In this document: positions 1-4,552 of the stretch, in pieces
Numbering within the stretch: position 1 is the stretch's first letter
How the letters are laid out: the number at the start of each line of letters is the position of its first letter
Source: Lentisphaeria bacterium UBA1724
GTDB lineage: Bacteria; Verrucomicrobiota; Lentisphaeria; Oligosphaerales; Oligosphaeraceae
NCBI GenBank assembly: GCA_002315885.1
Contig: DCIO01000013.1
Span: forward strand, 1-6,582
Direction: 5' to 3'
Length of the DNA stretch: 6,582 nucleotides
Program-made: the position numbers and the translations under genes
The notes under the pieces: model-generated
Told to the model about the DNA's origin: nothing
Database searches by the model: none
Seen by the model: the letters and a program-made list of their open reading frames with translations, nothing else

Positions 1-2
1 AG

Positions 3-22
3 CGACGGCGTCCCCGCCGTCG
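3..22. repeat. Perfect 8-bp hairpin at window start
   Basis: CGACGGCG (3-10) and CGCCGTCG (15-22) are perfect inverted arms around a TCCC loop. No T-run follows on either strand, so it is not a convincing intrinsic terminator. It may be the end of an element or gene that lies outside the window. Just downstream, GAGCCTAG occurs twice in direct orientation (27-34 and 36-43). Confidence 0.5.
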
Positions 23-50
23 GAGGGAGCCTAGTGAGCCTAGAATCTAT

Positions 51-78
51 TTGCAGTTCTGGGTAGTTGTGTTATATT
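51..78 (+). promoter_or_regulatory. Sigma70-like promoter of the rpsO cluster
   Basis: TTGCAG (51-56) is a partial -35 match. It stands 16 nt upstream of TATATT (73-78), a 5-of-6 match to the -10 consensus. Transcription would start near 84-86, giving an rpsO leader of about 115 nt. The -10 is good and the -35 is weak. Its position directly upstream of the first gene of the cluster supports the call. Confidence 0.55.
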
Positions 79-84
79 AACGCG

Positions 85-199
85 TTCGCCTTAGACTGTT
101 TATTCACTGGGCCACGACCGAATCGTTGTTTTTGGGAAAAGTATTCCCTAGTCTGGCTTGGGGCAGTGGAGAGGGCGAATTACATACAGTAGGTTCATT
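85..199 (+). promoter_or_regulatory. Structured 5' leader of rpsO, possible S15 autoregulatory element
   Basis: The leader contains several complementary segments: TTCGCC (85-90) with GGCGAA (174-179), AGACT (93-97) with AGTCT (150-154), CACTG (105-109) with CAGTG (164-168), and a local hairpin GGGAA/TTCCC (134-138/144-148). The second and third pairings cross, so they would either form a pseudoknot or be alternative folds. S15 is known to repress its own mRNA through structured leaders in several bacterial groups, and these structures differ between phyla. Assigning that role here is inference. The start-proximal AGTAGG (189-193 region) gives only a weak ribosome binding site. Confidence 0.4.
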
Positions 200-463
200 A
201 TGACCAAAGAAGAAAAACTGGCTACTATCGAGCAGTTCAAGCGTTCCGAGAATGACTGTGGTTCCGTGGAGGTCCAGGTCGCCCTGTTGACCGGCCGCAT
301 CAAGGAGCTCACCGAGCACCTCAAGATCCACAAGAAGGATTTCAGCACCCGCCGTGGTCTGCTGACCATGGTCAACCAGCGCCGCAATCTGCTCCGCTAC
401 CTCTCCAACAACGACTACGCTCGTTACAGCGCTTTGATCGCCAAACTCGGTCTCCGTCGGTAA
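200..463 (+). CDS. rpsO: 30S ribosomal protein S15
   Basis: The gene encodes a small ribosomal subunit protein that binds 16S rRNA early in assembly of the platform and contacts 23S rRNA in a subunit bridge. The product has 87 residues, against about 88-89 for the family. It matches the family along its whole length: VEVQVALLTGRI, the HKKDFSTRRGLL core (residues 44-55), MVNQRRNLLRYL and the terminal LGLRR. The ATG at 200 was chosen because MTKEEK matches the usual S15 N terminus. An in-frame ATG at 158 would add 14 residues (MGQWRGRITYSRFI) with no counterpart in the family. It is the first gene of the cluster, 19 nt before pnp, an arrangement shared by many bacteria. Its leader can fold and may mediate autoregulation. 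Confidence 0.97.
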   Translation: MTKEEKLATIEQFKRSENDCGSVEVQVALLTGRIKELTEHLKIHKKDFSTRRGLLTMVNQRRNLLRYLSNNDYARYSALIAKLGLRR

Positions 464-470
464 TTGCCAC

Positions 471-476
471 AGGAGG
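471..476 (+). promoter_or_regulatory. Strong Shine-Dalgarno of pnp
   Basis: A perfect AGGAGG lies 6 nt before the ATG at 483, inside the 19-nt rpsO-pnp spacer. It fixes the pnp start and shows that this organism does use Shine-Dalgarno initiation. That contrasts with prfA and the phosphatase gene, where no such site is visible. Confidence 0.9.
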
Positions 477-482
477 TAACCA

Positions 483-2585
483 ATGAGTTTCGAACAAATC
501 TCCATCGACATTGGCGGTGGACGCTCTATCACCATCGAAACCGGTAAGCTGGCTCTGCTGGCCAATGGTTCCGTCGTGGTTCGACAGGGTGGAACGACCG
601 TCCTGGTTTGTGCTGTTGCCGCCGCTCCCCGCGAAGGCATCGACTTCTTCCCTCTCTCCGTGGAATACCGCGAGCGCTTCGCCGCCGCCGGCAAGATTCC
701 AGGCGGGTACTTCAAGCGTGAAGGCCGTCCCACCGAGAAGGAAATCCTCACCGCTCGTATGACCGACCGCCCACTGCGGCCGCTCTTCCCCGAAGGCTTC
801 AACAACGAAGTCCAGATCGTCTCCACGCTGCTCTCCGCTGATGGCAAGCACGAAGCGGATGTCCTCTCCATCTTCGGCGCTTCCGCCGCTCTGATGGTCT
901 CCGACATCCCCTGGAATGGCCCCGTCGGCGCACTGCGCGTCGGACGCATTGACGGACAGTTCATCGCCAACCCCACCAACGACGAGATCACCCGCTCCGA
1001 CATCGACCTGGTTTACTCCGGCGTCGAGGGCAAGGCGATCATGATCGAAGGCTGCTCCAAGGAAATCTCCGAGGAAGAGCTGCGTGATGCGATGCTCTTC
1101 GCGGATGGCATCATCGCCAAGCAGATTGCCGCCCAGAAGGAGCTGGCCGCAAAGGTCCAGAAGGCGAAGTTCGAGTATGTCCCCAATCTGCCCACTCCCG
1201 AGTTCCTGGCCGCCGCCAAGGAATTCCTGGGTGACCGCCTCTCTGCCGCCGTCCAGGCGACGGACAAGCTGACTCGCCAGGATCAGGAGAACGCCTTGAA
1301 GAACGACTACATGACGAACCTGGTCCCCAAGTTCGTGGATCCCGAGACTGGCGCTCAGCCCAAAGCCGAGCAGGCCTGGGAAATCCTGAAGGAAGAGGCC
1401 ATTCGCAATCTGGTGCTGCTTCAGCAGAAGCGCCAGGATGGTCGTGCGCTGGACGAGCTCCGGCAGATCACCTGCGAAGTGGGCGTCCTGCCCGTGGTTC
1501 ATGGTAGCGCCATCTTCAAGCGCGGCGACACCCAGGCTCTGGTCACTGCCACCCTCTCCGGCGTTGCAGATGCCCAGGAGTATGACGTCATCGCCGGCGG
1601 CGTTGCCAAGAAGAACTTCATCCTCCACTATAACTTCCCCAACTTCTGCACTGGCGAAGTGGGCCGTTATGGCTCCACCGGCCGTCGCGAAATCGGTCAT
1701 GGCGCTCTCGCCGAGCGTTCCATCCGTCAGGCGATGCCCGAAGTGGATGACTTCCCCTACACCGTTCGCGTTACCAGCGAAATCATGGGCTCCAATGGCT
1801 CCAGCTCCATGGCCTCCGTCTGCGGTGGCTCTCTGGCGCTGATGGATGCAGGTGTGCCCATCAGTGACGCTGTGGTCGGCATCTCCGTCGGTCTTGTCAC
1901 CGGCACCGACCATCGCGAATTCCTGACCGACATCATCGGCAGCGAAGACCACTATGGCGACATGGACTTCAAGGTCGCCGGCACCGAAAAGGGTATCACT
2001 GGCTACCAGCTGGACCTGAAGATCGCCGGTCTGGACATCGAAGGCATGTATCAGGCAATGCTGCGGAACAAGGCCGCCCGTGCCAAGATCCGCGCCATCA
2101 TGGCCGCCGCCATCGCGAAGCCCCGTGAGGAGCTCTCTCCCAACGCACCCCAGGTCTGCACCGTGAAGATCAATCCCGAAAAGATTGGCGCTCTGATTGG
2201 CCCTGGCGGCAAGAACATCCGCGGCATCCAGGAGCGCACCGGCGCCCAGATCAATGTCGAGGAAGACGGCACCGTCCGCGTCTTTGTGAACAACAAGGAA
2301 GCGATGGACCAGGCCAAGTACGAGATTGAGGCCCTCACTGGCGAAGTGGAGATCGGCAAGATCTACCAGGGCACCGTGAAGACCGTCAAGGACTTCGGCG
2401 CATTCGTGGAGATTCTCCCTGGACAGGAAGGCATGGTTCACATCTCCGAGCTGGCTGACTACCGCGTGAAGAGCGTGGAAGACATCTGCAAGGTGGGTGA
2501 CCAGATCACCGTCAAGGTCATCGACATCGACGACCGTGGCCGTGTCCGCCTCTCCCGTAAGGCCGCTCTGGCCGACATGCAGTAA
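483..2585 (+). CDS. pnp: Polyribonucleotide nucleotidyltransferase (PNPase)
   Basis: PNPase is a trimeric cytoplasmic enzyme that degrades RNA 3' to 5' by phosphorolysis, releasing nucleoside diphosphates; it can also add 3' tails. The 700-residue length is typical. Rough domain order: first RNase PH fold (1-145, with the FFPLSVEYRERFAAAGKIPGG signature), a helical linker region (about 235-315), second and catalytic RNase PH fold (about 320-525), KH domain (about 555-612, GPGG loop at 573-576) and S1 domain (about 624-694, FGAFVEILPG). Catalytic residues are intact: the SNGSSSM phosphate-binding loop (437-443) and EDHYGDMDFK with D489, D495 and K497, equivalent to E. coli D486, D492 and K494. 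It ends soon after the S1 domain with no acidic tail. C-ending codons dominate, which suggests high expression. It is probably cotranscribed with rpsO and rpmE. Confidence 0.98.
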   Translation: MSFEQISIDIGGGRSITIETGKLALLANGSVVVRQGGTTVLVCAVAAAPREGIDFFPLSVEYRERFAAAGKIPGGYFKREGRPTEKEILTARMTDRPLRPLFPEGFNNEVQIVSTLLSADGKHEADVLSIFGASAALMVSDIPWNGPVGALRVGRIDGQFIANPTNDEITRSDIDLVYSGVEGKAIMIEGCSKEISEEELRDAMLFADGIIAKQIAAQKELAAKVQKAKFEYVPNLPTPEFLAAAKEFLGDRLSAAVQATDKLTRQDQENALKNDYMTNLVPKFVDPETGAQPKAEQAWEILKEEAIRNLVLLQQKRQDGRALDELRQITCEVGVLPVVHGSAIFKRGDTQALVTATLSGVADAQEYDVIAGGVAKKNFILHYNFPNFCTGEVGRYGSTGRREIGHGALAERSIRQAMPEVDDFPYTVRVTSEIMGSNGSSSMASVCGGSLALMDAGVPISDAVVGISVGLVTGTDHREFLTDIIGSEDHYGDMDFKVAGTEKGITGYQLDLKIAGLDIEGMYQAMLRNKAARAKIRAIMAAAIAKPREELSPNAPQVCTVKINPEKIGALIGPGGKNIRGIQERTGAQINVEEDGTVRVFVNNKEAMDQAKYEIEALTGEVEIGKIYQGTVKTVKDFGAFVEILPGQEGMVHISELADYRVKSVEDICKVGDQITVKVIDIDDRGRVRLSRKAALADMQ

Positions 2586-2615
2586 TTTCAGGAATTCAAC
2601 TTAAAACCAACTTTT

Positions 2616-2620
2616 AGGAG
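2616..2620 (+). promoter_or_regulatory. Shine-Dalgarno of rpmE
   Basis: AGGAG lies 9 nt before the ATG at 2630, in the AT-rich 44-nt pnp-rpmE spacer. No promoter or terminator is evident in that spacer, which favours cotranscription with pnp. Confidence 0.8.
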
Positions 2621-2629
2621 TCAAATCAA

Positions 2630-2836
2630 ATGAAGAACGACATCCATCCCAAGTATGTGAAGTGCAAGATGACCTGCGCTTGCGGCAACGTCTTCGAGTG
2701 CGAGTCCACCACCCCCGAGGTCAACATCGGTATCTGCTCCAAGTGCCACCCCTTCTTCACCGGTAAGCAGAAGCTGGTGGATACCGAAGGTCGTGTCGAT
2801 GCCTTCCGCCGCCGCTATGCTAATCTGAAGAAGTAG
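2630..2836 (+). CDS. rpmE: 50S ribosomal protein L31, zinc-binding type
   Basis: L31 sits on the central protuberance of the large subunit and helps form a bridge to the small subunit. The 68-residue product starts MKNDIHPKY and has the conserved SKCHPFFTGKQK block, followed by GRVDAFRRRY. It is the zinc-binding (C+) form: C16 and C18 (CACG) plus C36 and C39 (CSKC) match the four metal ligands of the family; C12 and C24 are extra. In bacteria with a second, cysteine-free paralogue, the zinc form is replaced under zinc starvation; no paralogue lies in this window. It is the last gene before an intrinsic terminator 12 nt downstream. rpmE next to prfA is a common bacterial gene order. Confidence 0.97.
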   Translation: MKNDIHPKYVKCKMTCACGNVFECESTTPEVNIGICSKCHPFFTGKQKLVDTEGRVDAFRRRYANLKK

Positions 2837-2848
2837 CTTGCGATAACG

Positions 2849-2887
2849 AAAAAGAGCCACCCCAATGGAAGGAGTGGCTCTTTTTTT
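2849..2887 (+). terminator. Intrinsic terminator after rpmE
   Basis: AAAGAGCCAC (2851-2860) pairs perfectly with GTGGCTCTTT (2874-2883) around a 13-nt loop, followed by a T-run to 2887; two further A-T pairs extend the stem base. This should end the rpsO-pnp-rpmE transcript. The T-run merges directly into the first heptamer of the repeat array. Confidence 0.92.
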
Positions 2888-2919
2888 AATGCTTAATGCT
2901 TAATGCTTAATGCTTAATG
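2886..2919 (+). repeat. Tandem heptamer array TTAATGC, 4 full copies plus partial
   Basis: Four perfect TTAATGC units (2886-2892, 2893-2899, 2900-2906, 2907-2913) are followed by TTAATG (2914-2919). Because the period is 7, TAA stops fall in all three frames, and the complementary strand GCATTAA does the same. It resembles the short tandemly repeated heptamers described in cyanobacterial genomes in kind, not necessarily in origin. Confidence 0.95.
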
Positions 2920-2983
2920 AAGGAGGGGGAGGTTTCCCCCTTGCCCCCTCTTTTCTAATTCGTAATGCGAAATTATGAATTAG
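2920..2983 (+). repeat. Composite repeat copy 1: G5/C5 palindromic core plus degenerate heptamers
   Basis: The core (2920-2954) contains GAGGGGG (2923-2929) that pairs with CCCCCTC (2944-2950), followed by TTTT. An alternative hairpin is AGGGGG (2924-2929) with CCCCCT (2936-2941). Degenerate period-7 units follow: TAATTCG, TAATGCG, AAATTAT and GAATTAG (2956-2983). The hairpin followed by TTTT could act as a second, weak terminator. I see no coding potential. Confidence 0.85.
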
Positions 2984-3035
2984 GAGGGGGAGGTTTCCCT
3001 TACCCCCTCTTTTCTAATTCGTAATGCGTAATTAG
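2982..3035 (+). repeat. Composite repeat copy 2
   Basis: This is a second copy of the core in the same orientation (2982-3013). GAGGGGG (2984-2990) pairs with CCCCCTC (3003-3009), then TTTT (3010-3013). It differs from copy 1 by a shortened C-run and by TTACC in place of TTGCC. The heptamers TAATTCG, TAATGCG and TAATTAG (3015-3035) follow. Between this copy and prfA (3036-3074) there is a T-rich stretch with no clear promoter. Confidence 0.85.
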
Positions 3036-3074
3036 AGGTTATTTGGGTTATTTCTTTCGTTTTTCGATTATATC

Positions 3075-4166
3075 ATGGATTTTACCAGCTACATCCAGAC
3101 GAGTTCCGATCGGTTGTCGGAATTAGAGGCCGAAATCAACCATTTTGACTTCAATGGCCCTAACGCCGACCGTTTTCAGAAGCTGAATCGCGAATACACG
3201 AAATTGAAGAAGCTCCTGGCTGCCTGGAAGGGGTTCAATGACGCCAAGGCACAGATTGACGACAACAAGGAGATGCTGGCCTCTGGGGATTTGGATGCGG
3301 AGATGTCCGAGATGGTCAGTTCGGACTTGAAGGACCTGGAGGAGAACCTGCCGAAATTGGAGCAGGAACTCAAGATGTTGATTCTGCCCACCCACCCCAA
3401 CGAAGGGCGCGATGTCATTGTGGAAATCCGTCCTGCCGCAGGTGGTGATGAAGCCAGTTTGTTTGCCAGCGAGCTCTACCGCATGTATACCCACTATTGC
3501 GAATTGAAGGGCTGGCATATCGAGGTCATGGACTTGAGCGAAACCGAAGTGGGCGGTCTGAAGAGCGTCTCCTTCATGGTCCGCGGTGACGAGGCCTGGA
3601 GTCTCCTGCATTTCGAGAGCGGCGTGCATCGCGTTCAGCGCGTGCCTGTCACCGAGACCCAGGGACGCATCCATACCTCTACCGCCACCGTGGCGGTGAT
3701 GGCGGAAGCCCAGGAAATCGACTTGGAGCTGAAGCCCGAAGACCTGCGCATCGATGTGTTCCGTTCCAGCGGCGCGGGTGGTCAGGGCGTCAACCGTACC
3801 GACTCCGCTGTCCGCGTGACCTATCTGCCTACGGGTGACTTCGTGGCCAGCCAGCAGGAACGTTCCCAGCACAAGAACAAGGATATCGCCATGCGAATCC
3901 TCCGCTCCCGTCTGCTAGAACGCATGCAGCACGAGGAAGACGCCAAGAACGCCGCCGAACGAAAGAGCCAGATCGGCACCGGCGACCGCTCGGAGAAGGT
4001 CCGTACCTATAATTTCCCACAGAGCCGCTGCACCGACCATCGCTTTAATCTGACACGCTACGACCTCACCAATATCATGGATGGTCAGTTGGATGGACTC
4101 CTGGGCGAAATCCGCGCCGCAGACGCCGAACAGCGCCTGGCACAGGAACTGCACCTGGAAGAATAA
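3075..4166 (+). CDS. prfA: Peptide chain release factor 1
   Basis: RF1 recognises UAA and UAG in the ribosomal A site and triggers hydrolysis of peptidyl-tRNA. The 363 residues match the usual length of about 360. The N-terminal half is helical and coiled-coil-like (about 1-100). The decoding tripeptide is PVT (191-193, a PxT as expected for RF1, not the SPF of RF2) within RVPVTETQGRIHTSTATVAV. The catalytic GGQ is at 235-237 in SSGAGGQGVNRTDSAVR, and the end is ELHLEE. The ATG at 3075 fits the family N terminus, but no Shine-Dalgarno precedes it; the leader is T-rich. The frequent partner prmC (hemK), which methylates the GGQ glutamine, is not downstream. The TAA stop is the first unit of a heptamer repeat array. 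Confidence 0.97.
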   Translation: MDFTSYIQTSSDRLSELEAEINHFDFNGPNADRFQKLNREYTKLKKLLAAWKGFNDAKAQIDDNKEMLASGDLDAEMSEMVSSDLKDLEENLPKLEQELKMLILPTHPNEGRDVIVEIRPAAGGDEASLFASELYRMYTHYCELKGWHIEVMDLSETEVGGLKSVSFMVRGDEAWSLLHFESGVHRVQRVPVTETQGRIHTSTATVAVMAEAQEIDLELKPEDLRIDVFRSSGAGGQGVNRTDSAVRVTYLPTGDFVASQQERSQHKNKDIAMRILRSRLLERMQHEEDAKNAAERKSQIGTGDRSEKVRTYNFPQSRCTDHRFNLTRYDLTNIMDGQLDGLLGEIRAADAEQRLAQELHLEE

Positions 4167-4197
4167 TGCTTAATGCTTGATGCTTAATGCTTAATGA
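4164..4197 (+). repeat. Tandem heptamer array TAATGCT overlapping the prfA stop
   Basis: The units are TAATGCT (4164-4170 and 4171-4177), TGATGCT (4178-4184), TAATGCT (4185-4191) and partial TAATGA (4192-4197). The first TAA is the prfA stop codon. The following TAA and TGA stop the other two frames. It is the same repeat as at 2886-2919, with one point variant. Confidence 0.95.
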
Positions 4198-4268
4198 AGG
4201 AGGGGGAGGTGTCCCCCTTGCCCCCTCTTCTTCAATTCTGGATTCTTGATTCGGGATTCTTGATTCGG
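4197..4268 (+). repeat. Composite repeat copy 3: G5/C5 core plus tandem 14-mer
   Basis: This third core is in the same orientation as the other two (4197-4232). GAGGGGG (4200-4206) pairs with CCCCCTC (4221-4227), followed by TTCTTC. Next come two perfect copies of GGATTCTTGATTCG (4240-4253 and 4254-4267), which are alternating heptamers GATTCTT/GATTCGG (4241-4268). The core hairpin is the only stem-loop between prfA and the convergent RNA gene, so it may also serve as the prfA 3' end. Confidence 0.88.
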
Positions 4269-4272
4269 GAAT

Positions 4273-4302
4273 AAAAAAAGCCCATCCAGGCAGCTGGTGG
4301 AC
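4273..4302 (-). terminator. Intrinsic terminator of the - strand RNA gene
   Basis: Read on the - strand, GTCCACCAG (4302-4294) pairs with CTGGATGGGC (4289-4280) around a CTGC loop, with one bulged A and one G-U pair. Seven Ts (4279-4273) follow. The T-run exists only on the - strand, so it terminates transcription moving away from the phosphatase gene. It abuts the repeat element on its far side. Confidence 0.8.
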
Positions 4303-4449
4303 GTTCCTTAGCCTCCAATACAGGCGCACTATTCAAGAGTGGGAGCTGAATTACATGGGGGAAGCCTGTCGGGCCGCGTGGGTCGCAGGTGATCTCTTAG
4401 GAGACGTTCGCACGTCTCCCTTACCGTCTTAACTGCCCTTCCGGGCTTC
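4273..4449 (-). ncRNA. Candidate structured small RNA of about 177 nt, possibly 6S RNA
   Basis: This gene-free interval has its own promoter and terminator, both on the - strand. The predicted ends pair: 4446-4433 with 4280-4293 form a 14-position stem interrupted only by a 3-nt internal loop. Inside are a perfect 8-bp hairpin closed by a GCGA (GNRA) tetraloop (4419-4400), a CC(U)GCG/CGCGG hairpin (4389-4374), and a 3' domain in which AGCUCC (4347-4342) pairs with GGAGGCU (4316-4310) enclosing CACU/AGUG. Size, end-to-end closing stem, sigma70 promoter and terminator fit 6S RNA, which mimics an open promoter and binds RNA polymerase. The hairpin near the 5' end is not typical of 6S, so the family assignment is inference. 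I found no hallmarks of RNase P RNA, tmRNA, or the SRP RNA apical loop. Confidence 0.6.
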
Positions 4450-4455
4450 GGGTGT

Positions 4456-4484
4456 AATGTAGTACGGATTTCGTTTTGCGTCAA
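4456..4484 (-). promoter_or_regulatory. Sigma70-like promoter of the small RNA
   Basis: On the - strand TTGACG (4484-4479, 5 of 6 to the -35 consensus) stands exactly 17 nt from TACATT (4461-4456, 4 of 6 to the -10). Transcription would start near 4449, three bases before the 5' arm of the RNA closing stem begins. It lies about 70 nt beyond the phosphatase stop codon, so the RNA need not depend on readthrough. Confidence 0.7.
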
Positions 4485-4514
4485 GGGGCCAGCTTCCCGG
4501 GGGACTCTCGAAGT

Positions 4515-4529
4515 CGGCACGCAGTGCCG
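4515..4529. repeat. Short GC-rich hairpin in the phosphatase 3' region
   Basis: CGGCAC (4515-4520) and GTGCCG (4524-4529) flank a 3-nt loop, 24 nt after the phosphatase stop on the - strand. There is no T-run, so it is at best a weak or Rho-assisted 3' end. A direct CGAAG repeat flanks it. AGCGACGG (4534-4541) is also found at bases 1-8 of the window. Confidence 0.4.
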
Positions 4530-4552
4530 GCGAAGCGACGGTCTTTCCCGCA

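Noticed and set aside
158..199. Upstream ATG extending S15 by 14 residues
   Set aside because: The extension has no counterpart in S15, lies inside the structured leader, and the ATG at 200 fits the family N terminus.
104..1003. A 299-codon - strand frame across rpsO and the start of pnp
   Set aside because: It overlaps two certain genes, has low-complexity Ser/Arg/Pro-rich composition and no recognisable domain.
372..2441. A 689-codon open frame on the - strand opposite pnp
   Set aside because: It mirrors the biased codon use of pnp, is composition-skewed (rich in G, A, D, H, L) and resembles no family. pnp on the other strand is certain.
2886..3035. CRISPR array
   Set aside because: The repeats are 7-nt words in direct tandem without unique spacers of about 30 nt, and no cas gene is present.
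3043..3073. TTGGGT...TTATAT as a prfA promoter
   Set aside because: The -35 is poor, spacing is 19 nt, and the -10 touches the start codon, leaving no room for a leader.
3123..3872. A 249-codon - strand frame opposite prfA
   Set aside because: Shadow of prfA codon bias; no family resemblance or ribosome site.
4075..4329. Small - strand frame with PESRIPNQESRI-like peptide
   Set aside because: The peptide is just translated heptamer/14-mer repeat DNA, and it runs across the RNA terminator and the repeat core.
4273..4449. RNase P RNA, tmRNA or SRP RNA as the identity of the small RNA
   Set aside because: The conserved RNase P GAGGAAAGUCC and ACAGAA cores, the tmRNA tRNA-like end with T-loop, and the SRP GGUCAGG...GGAAGCAGCC apical loop are all absent.
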